Below are positions 52,144 to 62,742 of a stretch of 64,000 bases of DNA, one piece after another (the first letter of the stretch is position 1; each line of letters starts with the position of its first letter). This DNA is from Acidocella sp. KAb 2-4 (GTDB lineage: Bacteria; Pseudomonadota; Alphaproteobacteria; Acetobacterales; Acetobacteraceae): NCBI RefSeq assembly GCF_020567705.1, contig NZ_JAJDJU010000013.1, positions 26,337-90,336 on the forward strand, given 5' to 3'. A model generated the notes under the pieces. It searched no databases, was not told the origin of the DNA, and saw only the letters and a program-made list of their open reading frames with translations. Position numbers and translations under genes: made by a program.

Positions 52144-52802
52144 TCCTGCGTCCTTCCCCCAATTTCGACGAGCGCGGCGAGACGGTGAGCGTGCTGGTGC
52201 TGCACTATACCGGCATGCCGACGGCGCAATCGGCGATCGAGCTGCTATGCTCGCCCGCTTCCAAGGTCTCCAGCCATTACGTGGTGGATGAGGATGGCGC
52301 GGTATATGGCCTGGTGCCGGAGGAGAAGCGCGCCTGGCATGCGGGCATCTCGTATTGGCGCGGGCAGCGCCTGCTCAATGGCGCATCGGTCGGCATCGAG
52401 ATCGTCAACCCCGGCCATGAATGGGGCTACAGGCCGTTTCCGGGGGCGCAGATGGCGGCGGTGCGCGAGCTGTGCCTGGGTATTCTCGCGCGCCACCCGA
52501 TCCCGCCGCGCAATGTCGTCGCGCATTCCGACATCGCCCCCAACCGCAAGCAGGACCCCGGCGAGCTGTTTGACTGGCAGGGGCTGGCGCGGGCGGGGAT
52601 CGGCGTGTGGACCGATGATTTCGCGCCGCCCGGTGATTGGCGGGCGGATTTGGCGGCGATTGGTTACGATCTGAGCTTGCCGGAAGATGACGTGATCCGC
52701 GCCTTTCAGCGGCATTTTCTGCCCGAGGCGCTGGGCCAGGGGATGACGGGCCAAACCGCCGCCCGCGCCGCCGCGCTGCGCGCCCTGGTTGACCGCGACT
52801 GA
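52140..52802 (+). CDS. N-acetylmuramoyl-L-alanine amidase (amidase_2)
   Basis: A 220-residue zinc amidase that cuts the MurNAc-peptide bond or acts on recycled anhydro-muropeptides. Zinc ligands are His in VLVLHYTGMPTA, His in VVAHSDIAPNRKQDPGEL and Asp in the same stretch; GIEIVNPGHEWGYRPF lies between. There is no signal peptide, which fits the AmpD-like cytoplasmic group as well as AmiD-like proteins without their lipobox. The end (VIRAFQRHFLPEAL) resembles a degenerate peptidoglycan-binding helix. Four-base overlap with the LysE gene. Confidence 0.88.
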   Translation: MILRPSPNFDERGETVSVLVLHYTGMPTAQSAIELLCSPASKVSSHYVVDEDGAVYGLVPEEKRAWHAGISYWRGQRLLNGASVGIEIVNPGHEWGYRPFPGAQMAAVRELCLGILARHPIPPRNVVAHSDIAPNRKQDPGELFDWQGLARAGIGVWTDDFAPPGDWRADLAAIGYDLSLPEDDVIRAFQRHFLPEALGQGMTGQTAARAAALRALVDRD

Positions 52803-52825
52803 GCGGTGAGGGTAGAGCGGGCCTT

Positions 52826-53206
52826 CCAGACGGTTGGACGGCCGCCGGTGGGAAACCACGGGAGGAAAGTCCGGGCTCCACGGAAATACGGTGCCGGCTA
52901 ACGGCCGGCGGGGGCGACCCCAGGGATAGTGCCACAGAAACATACCGCCCGCGGGCTTGCCCCGGGTAAGGGTGAAATGGTGCGGTAAGAGCGCACCGCC
53001 TCGCTGGTAACAGAGAGGGCAGGGTAAACCCCACCGGGAGCAAGACCGAATAGGGGCGGCCGGCGCCGTGGGCAACCATGGGCGCGGAACGGTTTCCGGT
53101 TCGCCGCCCGGGTTGGTTGCGCGAGGCGGGCGGTAACGTCCGTCCCAGATGAATGGCCGTCCAGCGCCTTCGGGCGTGGACAGAACCCGGCTTACAGACC
53201 GTCTGG
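52826..53206 (+). ncRNA. rnpB: RNase P RNA, bacterial type A
   Basis: The catalytic RNA of RNase P, which matures tRNA 5' ends. The outer helix is CCAGACGG (52826) pairing with CCGTCTGG (ending 53206). Conserved core blocks are GAGGAAAGTCCGGGCTCC near 52863, ACAGAAACATACCGCC near 52935, GGTAAGGGTGAAAT near 52965, AGCAAGACCGAATAGG near 53040 and GATGAATGGCCGTCC near 53149, ending with ACAGAACCCGGCTTACA near 53180. A short T-rich tail (ATTTTTCT) follows. About 381 bases, normal for the type. It lies directly ahead of mraZ, as in many alphaproteobacteria. Confidence 0.96.
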
Positions 53207-53371
53207 ATTTTTCTGCTTTGTTCTGGGCAGCGTGGTCGTGCCGGAGGCGGAATTGATCTGCCGCAGTGGCGCATCTCGGGTTGTGAACAAAGAGAGAACA
53301 TGGATTGGGAAATCCGCTGATTCCGCCAGCGAGATTCGCGGTGATTCGCGGCTGGACTCCGGCAAATCTCT

Positions 53372-53399
53372 TTGACGGGGGCGGTTGCGGCATGCTAGT
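53372..53399 (+). promoter_or_regulatory. Candidate promoter of the dcw cluster
   Basis: TTGACG (53372-53377) and GCTAGT (53394-53399) are 16 bases apart, 57 bases ahead of mraZ. This is the best sigma-70-like pair in the 250-base gap after rnpB. Confidence 0.45.
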
Positions 53400-53438
53400 G
53401 GGGAAGGAACCCATGATTTCCCATAAAGTGGTGGAAGG
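53397..53438. promoter_or_regulatory. Direct repeats between promoter and mraZ, possible MraZ boxes
   Basis: AGTGGGGAAGG (53397-53407) and AGTGGTGGAAGG (53427-53438) are near-copies about three helical turns apart, with two CCCA motifs between. E. coli MraZ binds TGGG-type repeats at the same place to repress the cluster. The spacing differs from the E. coli pattern, so this is only a candidate. Confidence 0.3.
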
Positions 53439-53456
53439 CCCCACGTTGGACGCGAG

Positions 53457-53903
53457 ATGAAGCGACTTTTTGGCGCGCATGAAAACAAGCTGGACGCGAA
53501 GGGGCGGGTTTCCGTCCCGGCGGCGTTCCGCAATGTCTGGAAGGCGACGCCGGAGATGACGCTGGTGCTGCGCCCCTCGCTGCTGGATGGCTGTGTGGAG
53601 GCCTGGCCGCTGCCCGATTACGCGAAGTTTCAGGCGAAGGTGGACGCGCTGGCCGAGACCGACCCCGAGCATTACGCCCTGGCTAGCGTGGTTTACAGCC
53701 AAGCGGCGGAGGTGGAGCTGGACGCGCAGGGGCGGATCATGATCCCGGCGCATCTGGCGGCCCGGGCGCAGCTGGTTGATGCGGTGTATTTCCTGGGCCG
53801 GGGCGATCATTTCCATATCTGGGCGCCGGAGGCGGGGCGCGCCTTCCTCGCGGCGTCCTGCGCGGCGGCGCCAAAGATCGCCTTCGGAGCGCCAGCGCCA
53901 TGA
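53457..53903 (+). CDS. mraZ: Transcriptional regulator MraZ
   Basis: A 148-residue DNA-binding protein of the double SpoVT/AbrB-like fold that represses the division and cell-wall cluster it heads. Two swapped-hairpin repeats are visible: [19 protein letters not shown] and [20 protein letters not shown]. Length is normal. The start has only a weak ribosome site. Overlaps rsmH by four bases. Confidence 0.93.
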   Translation: MKRLFGAHENKLDAKGRVSVPAAFRNVWKATPEMTLVLRPSLLDGCVEAWPLPDYAKFQAKVDALAETDPEHYALASVVYSQAAEVELDAQGRIMIPAHLAARAQLVDAVYFLGRGDHFHIWAPEAGRAFLAASCAAAPKIAFGAPAP

Positions 53904-54835
53904 CAGAATTTTCACATATTCCGGTCTTACGCGGTGAGGCTGTGAGCATGTTGCGGCCGCGCGATGGCGGCGTTTACCTCGATGGCACCTTTGGCGGCGG
54001 CGGCTATGCGCGCGCGATTTTGGAGGTGGCGGATTGCCGGCTGATCGCCATCGACCGCGACCCGGCGGCGGTGGCGCGCGGGCGCGAGATGATGGCGGCG
54101 TATCCCGGCCGCTTCGAGATTTGCCACGGCAGAATCAGCGAGATTGCGGAGCTGCTGGCGGCGCGCGGGGTTTTGGCGCTCGATGGCGCGGTGTTCGATC
54201 TTGGTGTGTCCTCCTACCAGATTGACGATCCGGCGCGCGGTTTCTCGTTCCGCCATGACGGGCCTTTGGACATGCGCATGGGCGATGGCGAAAAAACCGC
54301 GGCGGCGCTGGTGAACTTTTGCCCCGAATCCGAACTGGCGGATATCTTCTACGAATTCGGAGAGGAGAAGGCCGCGCGGCGAGTGGCGAAGGCGATCGTC
54401 GAGCGGCGAAGAGTGCAGAAATTTACGACGACGGCCGATCTGGCCGGCGTGATACGGAGTGTCGTGAGACCGGATAAATCGGGGCTGGACCCGGCGACGA
54501 GAAGCTTTCAGGCGCTGCGCATCGCGGTCAACGATGAGCTTGGGGATGTGGCGGCGGCGCTGGAGCAGGCGGCCGAGCTGCTCAACCCCGGCGGACGGCT
54601 GGTGGTGGTCAGCTTCCATTCGCTGGAGGACCGGATCGTCAAACAATTCTTCGCGGCGCAGGCGGGGCGGCTGCCCGGCGCCTCGCGCCACGACCCGGCC
54701 GGGCTGATGGCCCAGGCCAAGCCGCGCTTCACGCTGGTGACGAAATCGCCCGTCACCCCCGGCGCGGCCGAACTCAACGCCAACCCCCGCGCCCGCAGCG
54801 CCAAGCTGCGCGTCATGGAAAGGCTCGCGGCATGA
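53900..54835 (+). CDS. rsmH: 16S rRNA m4C1402 methyltransferase
   Basis: A 311-residue SAM enzyme that N4-methylates cytidine 1402 in the decoding centre. [20 protein letters not shown] starts it, [16 protein letters not shown] is the SAM loop, [18 protein letters not shown] and [14 protein letters not shown] are family blocks, and [16 protein letters not shown] is the last motif. Second gene of the dcw cluster, overlapping both neighbours by four bases. Confidence 0.95.
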   Translation: MTEFSHIPVLRGEAVSMLRPRDGGVYLDGTFGGGGYARAILEVADCRLIAIDRDPAAVARGREMMAAYPGRFEICHGRISEIAELLAARGVLALDGAVFDLGVSSYQIDDPARGFSFRHDGPLDMRMGDGEKTAAALVNFCPESELADIFYEFGEEKAARRVAKAIVERRRVQKFTTTADLAGVIRSVVRPDKSGLDPATRSFQALRIAVNDELGDVAAALEQAAELLNPGGRLVVVSFHSLEDRIVKQFFAAQAGRLPGASRHDPAGLMAQAKPRFTLVTKSPVTPGAAELNANPRARSAKLRVMERLAA

Positions 54836-55626
54836 TCGTACGTCCTCTCACCCTGATCAGCGGCATGATGTTCGCGTTTTCCGGCGCGTATCTGTTCATG
54901 GTCAAACACCATAGCGAGATGCTGGACGACCAGCTTTCGGCGGTGACGGAGGCGACGCGCCAGGACGAGCAGAGCATCCGCGTGCTGCAGGCGCAGTGGG
55001 CGCTGGAGGCGGACCCGTCGCGGCTGGCAGCGCTGGCGGCGCAATTCACCGGGTTGCAGCCGATGAAGCCGGGGCAGCTGACGACGCTGGCCAGCCTGGG
55101 CGGCGCGCTACCAGCGCCGGGCAGCCCGGTGCCGGGGGTTAATCCGGCTGATCCGGTGCCCGCCATGCCGCAGCTTGCCCAGGCGGCGCCCGCCGCGCCC
55201 TCCCCGGCGGCCACGCAACCGGCCGCGCCGGCGCCCGCACAGGTGGCGCAGGCGCAACCCGCAGCCGCCGCCCCGGCGGCCAAGCCCGCCGCGCCGGTGC
55301 AACTCGCCGCCGCCACGGCGCCCGCGCCCGCGCCTGCCGCGCCCAAGCCGGCGGTGAAGCGCGCCCCGGCGCCCGAGCGCCTGGCCAGCGCCGGGGCGGA
55401 GATACGGCACGTGGTGCGCCACAACGTGCGTGTGCCGCATGAGCAGACCGGCTCGGCTCTTTATGCCGCCGCCACCCCAGCCCCCATGCCCATGCCACGC
55501 ACCGAGCCGATCGGGGCGCAGGTGATGTCGGTGCGCGCGGTGGCGAGTGCGGCGCCCGCCCCGGCGCCGATGCCGATCGATGACGGCGGCTCCGTGCTCG
55601 GCATGGCCCAAGGGGGCGGCAATTGA
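54832..55626 (+). CDS. ftsL: Cell division protein FtsL, with long Ala/Pro-rich tail
   Basis: A 264-residue bitopic division protein recognised by position between rsmH and ftsI and by layout: short N-terminus, one membrane helix at about residues 5-24, then a coiled coil ([20 protein letters not shown]) and a leucine-rich segment. FtsL normally has about 100-120 residues; here about 150 residues of Ala/Pro-rich low-complexity sequence follow ([20 protein letters not shown]). That tail is probably disordered in the periplasm and may span peptidoglycan. Identity is inferred from context more than sequence. Confidence 0.75.
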   Translation: MIVRPLTLISGMMFAFSGAYLFMVKHHSEMLDDQLSAVTEATRQDEQSIRVLQAQWALEADPSRLAALAAQFTGLQPMKPGQLTTLASLGGALPAPGSPVPGVNPADPVPAMPQLAQAAPAAPSPAATQPAAPAPAQVAQAQPAAAAPAAKPAAPVQLAAATAPAPAPAAPKPAVKRAPAPERLASAGAEIRHVVRHNVRVPHEQTGSALYAAATPAPMPMPRTEPIGAQVMSVRAVASAAPAPAPMPIDDGGSVLGMAQGGGN

Positions 55627-57677
55627 CATTAACGCTCCGGCCGGGGGAGCCGCCGCCGGCGCGGCGTAAGGGCGCGCCGGAACGCGGCGGCGCCGTGCCG
55701 CTGATGGAGAATGTGCGCGTCACGGGCTCGGACCTCGATCAGCGCCGGGTGCTGGACAAGGCGCGCGGGCGCATGGTGATCGCGGCGCTGCTGTTTCTCG
55801 GCCTATATGGCGTGCTCGCGGCCAAACTCACTTGGTCCACGGTGGTGCATCCGCTGCTGCCCAGCGCCGCGCAGATCGCGGCGATGCAACCGCAGCTCGA
55901 CATGACCCCGCCGCCGCCCTCGCGCGCCGACATCACCGACCGCAATGGCACCATCCTCGCCGTGTCGCTGCCAGGGGCGGAGCTGTATGCCGACCCGCAG
56001 CAAGTGCCCGACCCCGAGGCCGCGGCGCAGCTTCTGGCCAATGCGATGCCGGGTATCAACGTGGCCGACACGGCGCTGAAGCTGGGCGCCGGGGTGCCGG
56101 TGAGCAAGCGCAAGGAATTTGTCTATCTCAACCGCAAGCTTACCCCGCAAGAGGAGCTGGCGGTGAACTCGCTCGGCATTCCGGGTGTGTATTTCGAGAA
56201 TAAAGAGGAGCGGCACTACCCCGATGGCGATCTGGCCTCGCATATTTTGGGCGGGGTGAGGGTGGACGGCACCGGGCTGGCCGGGGTCGAGCAATATTTC
56301 AACCAGCGCCTGACCTCCAACCCGCAGCCGCTGGTCTTGTCGATCGATGCGGGCATCCAGAGCATCGTGCATGACGAACTGGCCGCGGCGGTGAAGGAAT
56401 TTCAGTCGCCGGGCGGCTGCGCCATCGTTATGAACGCGCATACCGGCGAGATCCTGGCGATGTCCAGCCTGCCGGATTACGACGTGAACGGTTATGGCAA
56501 TGCCAGCCGTGACAGCCAGTTCAACCGCTGCGTGACCGGCACCTACGAGCCCGGCTCGGTATTCAAGCTGCAAACCGTGGCGATGGCGCTGGATGCCGGG
56601 GCTGTGCATTACTGGGATTATTTCGACACCACACACCCGCTGCGGATCGGGCATTTCTACATCACTGATTTCGAGCCGGCAAAAACCTGGATGGCGATAC
56701 CGGAGATCCTGAATGTCTCCTCCAACATTGGCGCCTCACGTATCGCCGCCATATTGGGGCCGCAGATCGAGCAGGCTTGGTACGCCAAGCAGGGGCTCTT
56801 GCGCCCCTCCGACGTGCAGCTCCCCGGCCCGCCGATGCCGCAATTTCATCCGCTCAACCATTGGGGGCTGGCGACCACACTTACCGTTTCATTCGGCGCC
56901 GGCATTGCGATCAGCCCGCTGCAACTGGTGACGGCGACGCTGCCGATCGTGAATGGAGGCGTGCGCTATCCGGCGACGCTGCTGAAGATTGACCCGAACA
57001 ACCCGCCGCAGGGCGTAAGGGTCATGCAGCAGAGCACCTCGGACCTGATGCGCAAGATGATGACCAATGTGGTGCTGTTCGGCACCGGCAAGAACGCGCA
57101 GGTGCCGGGCTATATCGTCGGCGGCAAGACCGGCACCGCCCAGGTGGTGGGGCCGAATGGCGGGTATCTGAAGCACACCAATAACGCCTCGTTCATGGCG
57201 GCCTTCCCCATGGAGGACCCGCAATACGTGGTCTATGTGCTGGTGCTGCAACCCAAGCCGGACGCCACAACCTACGGCTTCACCACTGGCGGCTATATCG
57301 CCGCGCCGGCGGTGTCGCGGATCATCGCGCGCATCGGGCCGATGCTGGGCATTCTACCCGACACGGGCGACCAACTGGCGCAGTTGCAGCAGCAGCTCAC
57401 CGTGCCGCTCAACCCCACGGCGCCGCCGGGGGCGCGGGCGCTGGGGCCGGGCAACCCACTGCCGCCGGGGGCCAATGCCTTCGCCTATGAGCTGCTGGGC
57501 GAGAAGCCGCCGCAGCCGCCGGCGATGCCGCACGCGCAGGCCAATGACAATCTGGCGCCCGAGCCTTCGGCGTCGCGCAGCACGCATGTGCGCCATGACG
57601 GGATCATGGCGCCGGTCTCACCAATGATGGGCAGCCATATGACGGCGCGGGATGGCGGGAACGATGGGCAGGCCTGA
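55623..57677 (+). CDS. ftsI: Septal peptidoglycan transpeptidase FtsI (PBP3)
   Basis: A 684-residue monofunctional class B penicillin-binding protein. One membrane helix at about residues 45-65, a dimerisation domain (RADITDRNGTILAVSLPG), and the transpeptidase motifs: SxxK with the active serine in YEPGSVFKLQTVAMALD, SxN in VSSNIGAS, and KTG in GGKTGTAQVVG. It starts with TTG 55623 overlapping the ftsL stop (TTGA). A 100-residue Pro-rich tail after the transpeptidase domain is longer than in E. coli. Overlaps murE by 14 bases. Confidence 0.93.
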   Translation: MTLTLRPGEPPPARRKGAPERGGAVPLMENVRVTGSDLDQRRVLDKARGRMVIAALLFLGLYGVLAAKLTWSTVVHPLLPSAAQIAAMQPQLDMTPPPPSRADITDRNGTILAVSLPGAELYADPQQVPDPEAAAQLLANAMPGINVADTALKLGAGVPVSKRKEFVYLNRKLTPQEELAVNSLGIPGVYFENKEERHYPDGDLASHILGGVRVDGTGLAGVEQYFNQRLTSNPQPLVLSIDAGIQSIVHDELAAAVKEFQSPGGCAIVMNAHTGEILAMSSLPDYDVNGYGNASRDSQFNRCVTGTYEPGSVFKLQTVAMALDAGAVHYWDYFDTTHPLRIGHFYITDFEPAKTWMAIPEILNVSSNIGASRIAAILGPQIEQAWYAKQGLLRPSDVQLPGPPMPQFHPLNHWGLATTLTVSFGAGIAISPLQLVTATLPIVNGGVRYPATLLKIDPNNPPQGVRVMQQSTSDLMRKMMTNVVLFGTGKNAQVPGYIVGGKTGTAQVVGPNGGYLKHTNNASFMAAFPMEDPQYVVYVLVLQPKPDATTYGFTTGGYIAAPAVSRIIARIGPMLGILPDTGDQLAQLQQQLTVPLNPTAPPGARALGPGNPLPPGANAFAYELLGEKPPQPPAMPHAQANDNLAPEPSASRSTHVRHDGIMAPVSPMMGSHMTARDGGNDGQA

Positions 57678-59046
57678 GTTGCAGGGGGTGACCGGCATTA
57701 CAGCCGATAGCCGGGCGGTGCGGCCCGGTTATGTGTTTGCCGCCCTGCCGGGGGCGAAGGCGGATGGCCGGCGCTTCATCGCCGAGGCGGTGGCGCGGGG
57801 CGCGATCGCGGTGCTGGCGCCCGAGGGCACGCAATGGCCGCCCGGCGTGCCGCCGCGCCGGCTGATCACCGCCGCCGCGCCGCGCGCGAGGCTGGCCGAG
57901 CTGGCGGTGGAGCTGGCGGGCAGAATGCCCGAGCGGTTGGTGGCGGTGACCGGCACCAACGGCAAGACCAGCACCGTGGATTTCCTGCGGCAGATTTTCG
58001 CGCTGGCTGGGCGCAAGGCGGCGTCGCTGGGCACGCTGGGGGTGATCGCGCCGGGCCGCCCGGTGAGCGAGAGCCTCACCACGCCCGACCCGGTGACACT
58101 GGCCAACACCTTGGCCGAGCTGGCGCGCGACGGCGTGACCGATGTGGCGATGGAGGCCTCCAGCCACGGGCTGGAGCAGAGCCGCCTGGATGGCCTGCGC
58201 TTCTGCGCCGCCGGATTCACCAATCTCACCCGCGACCATCTGGATTATCACGGCACCATGGCGGCCTATGCCGAGGCCAAGCTGCGCCTGTTCACCACGC
58301 TGCTCAAGCGCGGCGCGGCGGCGCGGGCGATGGCCGATCTTGAGCCCGGTGTGCTGGCGCGGCTGCGCGCCATCGCCGCCGAGAAGGGGCTGGAGTTTGA
58401 AACGGTGGCGGTGGAACAGGTGCGGCCGCGGCCGGACGGGCAGGAAGTGGTCTGCGCCGGGCGGCGCGTGGAGCTGCATTTGCCGGGCCGGTTCCAGGCC
58501 GATAACGCGATGCTGGCGGCGAGCTTGGCCGAGGCCGTGGGGGTGGCGGAGGCGTTTGAGCTCGTGCCGCAACTGCGCGGGGTGCGCGGAAGGCTGGAGC
58601 GCGCCTTGGTGCTGCCCAATGGCGCGGCGGCCTATGTCGATTACGCCCATACCCCGGACGCCATCGCCCGGGTGCTGAGCGCGCTGCGCCCGCATGCGGC
58701 GGGGCGGCTGCATATCGTGTTCGGCGCCGGGGGCGACCGCGATGCGGGCAAGCGCCCGCTGATGGGCGAGGCCGCCGCCGCGGGGGCGGATGTGATGTTT
58801 GTGACCGATGATAATCCGCGCTCCGAGGACCCGGCGACGATCCGCGCCGCGATTATGGCCGCATGCCCGGGGGCGCGTGAGATTGGCGATCGGCGCGCGG
58901 CCATCGCGGCGGCGCTGGAGGGGTTGCGCGCGGGCGATGTGCTGGTGGTGGCCGGGAAGGGGCATGAGCAGGGGCAGATCGTAAAGGGCGAGGTGATCCC
59001 GTTCGACGACGCCGCGGTGATCCGTGAGCTGGGCGGTGCGGCATGA
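57664..59046 (+). CDS. murE: UDP-MurNAc-tripeptide synthetase
   Basis: A 460-residue Mur ligase that adds meso-diaminopimelate to UDP-MurNAc-L-Ala-D-Glu. VTGITADSRAVRPGYVFAAL is the N-terminal domain, VAVTGTNGKTSTVDFLRQIF the ATP loop, MEASSHGLEQSRLDGLRF the Mg site, and DDNPRSEDPATIRAAI holds the DNPR motif that selects diaminopimelate over lysine. ATG 57664 is preferred; ATG 57652 four codons earlier is also in frame. Overlaps ftsI by 14 bases and murF by four. Confidence 0.93.
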   Translation: MGRPELQGVTGITADSRAVRPGYVFAALPGAKADGRRFIAEAVARGAIAVLAPEGTQWPPGVPPRRLITAAAPRARLAELAVELAGRMPERLVAVTGTNGKTSTVDFLRQIFALAGRKAASLGTLGVIAPGRPVSESLTTPDPVTLANTLAELARDGVTDVAMEASSHGLEQSRLDGLRFCAAGFTNLTRDHLDYHGTMAAYAEAKLRLFTTLLKRGAAARAMADLEPGVLARLRAIAAEKGLEFETVAVEQVRPRPDGQEVVCAGRRVELHLPGRFQADNAMLAASLAEAVGVAEAFELVPQLRGVRGRLERALVLPNGAAAYVDYAHTPDAIARVLSALRPHAAGRLHIVFGAGGDRDAGKRPLMGEAAAAGADVMFVTDDNPRSEDPATIRAAIMAACPGAREIGDRRAAIAAALEGLRAGDVLVVAGKGHEQGQIVKGEVIPFDDAAVIRELGGAA

Positions 59047-60371
59047 TCGCGCTGTGGGACGCGCAGGAACTGGCCGCGGCGCTGGGCGTGGCGCGCGGCT
59101 ATGCGGTGAGCGGCATTAGCATCGATACGCGCACGCTACAGCCGGGCGATCTTTTCGTGGCGCTGCAAGGCGAGCGGGACGGGCATGATTTCGTGGCCGC
59201 GGCCTTCTCCAGGGGGGCGGCGGCGGCGCTGGTCTCGCGGCCGATGGAAGGCAACACCATTTTGGTGGAGGACACGCTGCGGGCGCTGGAGCGGCTGGGC
59301 GCGGCGGCGCGGGCGCGTTCGGCGGCGAAGATCGTGGCGGTAACCGGCAGCGTGGGCAAGACCACGACCAAGGAGATGCTGCGCCGGATGCTGGGCGGAT
59401 TTGGTGCCGTGCATGCGGCCGAGGCCAGCTTCAACAACCATATCGGCGTGCCCCTGACCCTGGCGCGGATGCCGCGCGGCGCGAAATTCGGCGTGTTTGA
59501 GATTGGCATGAACCACCCGGGTGAGATCGCGCCGCTGGTGGCGCTGGTGCGCCCGCATGTCGCCATCGTCACCTGCGTGGACAAGGCGCATCTCGGGCTG
59601 ATGGGCTCGGAGGAGGCGATCGCGCGGGAGAAGGCCTCGATCTATAGCGGGCTGGAGCCGGGCGGGGCAGCGGTGCTGCCGGGCGACACGCCGTTCCTCG
59701 ATTTGTTGCGCGCGGCTGTGCCGGCGGGGTGCCGCCAGCTGGTGTGCGGCGCCGAGGCGCGGTTGCTCGACGTGAAGAGCGGGCCGGAAAGCTCTGAAAT
59801 TGAAGCCGATATTTGTAGCACCGTGGTGCGCCTAAGGCTCGCCGCGCCGGGGCTGCACATGGCCCGAAATGCCCTCGCCGCGCTGGCGGCCGGGGTGGCG
59901 CTGGGGCTGGAGGCGGCGGCGGCGTTGGACGGGTTCACCCCCTTCGCCGGGCGCGGCACGCGGCGCGAACTGCGCCTAACCAGCGGCGGCACCGCGCTGC
60001 TGCTGGATGAGAGCTACAACGCCTCCGGCGCCTCGATGCGCGCGGCCTTTGCGGTATTGGCCTTGCAGCCGGGGCGGCATGTGGCGGTGCTGGGCGATAT
60101 GCTGGAACTCGGCAAGCATGCGCGGGAGGAGCATCTGGCGCTGCTGCCGGAATTGACTCGCGGGGCGGATCTTGTTTTTGCCTGCGGCACGCACAGCAGA
60201 GCCTTGTTCGACTCGCTTCCCCCGGCCAAACAGGGCGCGCATGCGCCTGACGCGGCCAGCCTGGCACCGCTGGTGAAAGCCGCGCTCCGGGCGGGGGACA
60301 CCGTATTGGTTAAGGGAAGTTATGGCAGCCGCATGCGTGACGTCATCTCGCATCTGGAAAGCCCCGGCTGA
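59043..60371 (+). CDS. murF: UDP-MurNAc-tripeptide D-Ala-D-Ala ligase
   Basis: A 442-residue Mur ligase that adds the D-Ala-D-Ala dipeptide to complete the stem pentapeptide. Motifs: [20 protein letters not shown] at the N-terminus, [20 protein letters not shown] as ATP loop, [16 protein letters not shown] and [11 protein letters not shown] in the centre, [17 protein letters not shown] at the C-terminus. Its stop overlaps mraY by one base (TGATG). Confidence 0.95.
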   Translation: MIALWDAQELAAALGVARGYAVSGISIDTRTLQPGDLFVALQGERDGHDFVAAAFSRGAAAALVSRPMEGNTILVEDTLRALERLGAAARARSAAKIVAVTGSVGKTTTKEMLRRMLGGFGAVHAAEASFNNHIGVPLTLARMPRGAKFGVFEIGMNHPGEIAPLVALVRPHVAIVTCVDKAHLGLMGSEEAIAREKASIYSGLEPGGAAVLPGDTPFLDLLRAAVPAGCRQLVCGAEARLLDVKSGPESSEIEADICSTVVRLRLAAPGLHMARNALAALAAGVALGLEAAAALDGFTPFAGRGTRRELRLTSGGTALLLDESYNASGASMRAAFAVLALQPGRHVAVLGDMLELGKHAREEHLALLPELTRGADLVFACGTHSRALFDSLPPAKQGAHAPDAASLAPLVKAALRAGDTVLVKGSYGSRMRDVISHLESPG

Positions 60372-61459
60372 TGCTATACGCTTTACTCTTCCCGCTCGCG
60401 GGGCATGTGCATGTGTTTAACCTGTTCCGCTACATCACGTTCCGGGCGGGCGGGGCGTGCCTGACGGCGCTGGTCATCAGCTTCTGGCTCGGCCCCAAGG
60501 TCATCCGCCAGCTCAAGGCGATGCAGCGGCACGGCCAGCCGATCCGCACCGATGGGCCGGAGCGGCATCTCGTCGAGAAAAAAGGCACGCCGACCATGGG
60601 CGGCGTGCTGATCCTGCTGGCGATGGGGCTGTCCACCCTGCTCTGGGCGGATTTACGCAACGGCTATGTGTGGGCGACGCTGGCGGTCACGTTCGGCTAT
60701 GGCGCGATCGGCTTCGCTGATGATTTCCTCAAGCTGACCAAGCGTAACACCAAGGGCGTGTCCGGCCGGGTGCGGCTGCTGGGCGAGAGCGTGATTGGGT
60801 TGGCCGTGGCGGCCTGGATGATTCACCTGATGCCGCCCGCCATCGCCACCGGGCTGGCTGTTCCGGTGTTCAAGAACCTGCTGATTCCGTTTGGATTGCT
60901 GTTCCCGTTCGTGGCGTTGTTCGTGATGATGGGCGCGGCCAACGCGGTGAACTTCACCGACGGGCTGGACGGGCTGGCGACGGTGCCGACGATGATCGCC
61001 GCCGCGGTGTTCGGGCTGATCGCCTATCTCGCGGGCAACCATATTTTCGCCGGGTATCTGGAGATCAACTTCATCCCCGGCGTGGGCGAGCTGACCGTGT
61101 TCCTCTCGGCGCTGATCGGCGCGGGGATGGGGTTTTTGTGGTTCAACGCGCCACCGGCGGCGGTGTTCATGGGCGATACCGGCTCGCTCTCGCTGGGCGG
61201 GGCGCTGGGCGCCGTGGCGGTGGCGACCAAGAACGAGATCGTGCTCGCCATCGTCGGCGGGCTGTTCGTGGTGGAGACCATCTCGGTCATCGTGCAGGTG
61301 TTCTGGTTCAAGCGGACCGGGCGGCGCGTGTTCCTGATGGCGCCGCTGCATCATCATTTCGAAAAGAAAGGCTGGGCGGAGCCGACCATCGTGATCCGCT
61401 TCTGGATCATCTCGATGATCCTGGGGCTGGTTGGGCTCGCGACCCTGAAAATCCGATGA
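60371..61459 (+). CDS. mraY: Phospho-MurNAc-pentapeptide translocase
   Basis: A 362-residue membrane enzyme that makes lipid I from UDP-MurNAc-pentapeptide and undecaprenyl phosphate. Ten membrane helices are expected. [17 protein letters not shown] and [16 protein letters not shown] carry the acidic DD pair, [16 protein letters not shown] the second conserved block and [20 protein letters not shown] the histidine motif near the end. Overlaps murF by one base and murD by four. Confidence 0.96.
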   Translation: MLYALLFPLAGHVHVFNLFRYITFRAGGACLTALVISFWLGPKVIRQLKAMQRHGQPIRTDGPERHLVEKKGTPTMGGVLILLAMGLSTLLWADLRNGYVWATLAVTFGYGAIGFADDFLKLTKRNTKGVSGRVRLLGESVIGLAVAAWMIHLMPPAIATGLAVPVFKNLLIPFGLLFPFVALFVMMGAANAVNFTDGLDGLATVPTMIAAAVFGLIAYLAGNHIFAGYLEINFIPGVGELTVFLSALIGAGMGFLWFNAPPAAVFMGDTGSLSLGGALGAVAVATKNEIVLAIVGGLFVVETISVIVQVFWFKRTGRRVFLMAPLHHHFEKKGWAEPTIVIRFWIISMILGLVGLATLKIR

Positions 61460-62742
61460 GCGTGTTTTCCGGGCAGCGTTACGCGGTGCTGGGGCTGGGG
61501 CGGGCCGGGCTGCCGGCGGCGCAGCGCCTGCGCGAGCTCGGTGCCGAGGTGTTCGTGTGGGATGATAACGCCGCCTCGCGGGAAGCCGCTGCGGGGTTTG
61601 CGGTGTGCCCGCCCTCCGGCGTGCCGGGGCGGCTGGACGGGCTGGTGCTTTCGCCCGGCATTCCGCACCGGCTGCCCAAGCCGCACCCGGAGGCGGCCTG
61701 GGCGCTGGCGCATGGCGTGCCGGTGCTCACCGATGCCGAGCTGCTCTACCGCGCGGTGCGGGGCAGCGGCTCCAAGGCGCGGTTCGCGGGCATCACCGGC
61801 ACCAATGGCAAATCCACCACCACGGCGCTGCTGGCGCATATCCTCAATGTCGCCGGGGTGCCGAACGCGGCCGGGGCGAATCTGGGCCCGGCGGCGCTAT
61901 CGCTGCCGATTTTGCCCGATGCGGGCGTGTATGTGCTGGAGATGTCCAGCTACATGTTGGAACGAATCGTGACACTCCGGTTTGATGCCGCGGTGATGTT
62001 GAACCTCTCCCCCGACCATCTGGACCGCCACGGCGACATGGAAGGCTACGCGGCCGCCAAGCGGACGATTTTCGCGCGTCAGGATGCGCGCTGCACGGCG
62101 GTGATCGGGGTGGATGACGAGCCCTCGCGCGTCATGGCGGCGTGGCTGGATACGCAGCCCGCGACGGTGGTGCGCATCTCGGGCCGGGGCCAGGAAACGG
62201 GTGCGAAGGCGCTCGCGGGCGAGCATAACGCGCAAAACGCGTTGGCCGCCGCCGCGCTGGCACGGGCGCTGGGCGTGGGCGAGGCGGCGATCGCCGAGGG
62301 CATCGCCAGCTTCCCGGGCCTCGCGCACCGGGCGCAGGAGGTGGCGGCGGGCCACGGCGTGCGCTTCATCAACGACAGCAAGGCGACCAACGCCGACGCC
62401 GCCAGCCGGGCCATGGCCTGCCATGAGCGCTTCGTGTGGATCGCGGGCGGCGTGGCCAAGGCGGGCGGGATCGAGGATCTGGAGCCGCTGTATTCACGCA
62501 TCGAGGCAGCCTATCTGATCGGCCAGGATGGCGAGGCTTTCGCCGCGCGGCTGCGCCAGGCGGGGGTGGCGGCGGAGTATGTCGGCACGCTGGAGGCGGC
62601 GGTGCCACGGGCTTTTGCCGCGGCCAGGCAAGGGGCGGGGGTTGTGCTGTTTTCGCCCGCGGCGGCGAGCTTCGACCAGTTCCCCAATTTCGAGGTGCGC
62701 GGCGATGTGTTCGCCAGGCTGGCGCGGGAGGAAGTGGCATGA
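61456..62742 (+). CDS. murD: UDP-MurNAc-L-Ala D-glutamate ligase
   Basis: A 428-residue Mur ligase that adds D-Glu to UDP-MurNAc-L-Ala. The N-terminal Rossmann part reads [20 protein letters not shown]; the ATP loop is [40 protein letters not shown] with [20 protein letters not shown] marks the Mg site; [20 protein letters not shown] lies in the C-terminal domain. ATG 61456 overlaps the mraY stop by four bases. Confidence 0.94.
   Translation: MSVFSGQRYAVLGLGRAGLPAAQRLRELGAEVFVWDDNAASREAAAGFAVCPPSGVPGRLDGLVLSPGIPHRLPKPHPEAAWALAHGVPVLTDAELLYRAVRGSGSKARFAGITGTNGKSTTTALLAHILNVAGVPNAAGANLGPAALSLPILPDAGVYVLEMSSYMLERIVTLRFDAAVMLNLSPDHLDRHGDMEGYAAAKRTIFARQDARCTAVIGVDDEPSRVMAAWLDTQPATVVRISGRGQETGAKALAGEHNAQNALAAAALARALGVGEAAIAEGIASFPGLAHRAQEVAAGHGVRFINDSKATNADAASRAMACHERFVWIAGGVAKAGGIEDLEPLYSRIEAAYLIGQDGEAFAARLRQAGVAAEYVGTLEAAVPRAFAAARQGAGVVLFSPAAASFDQFPNFEVRGDVFARLAREEVA

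Noticed and set aside
52405..53301. Reading frames across 52803-53301
   Set aside because: This stretch is RNase P RNA, identified from its conserved core and closing helix; the frames are incidental.
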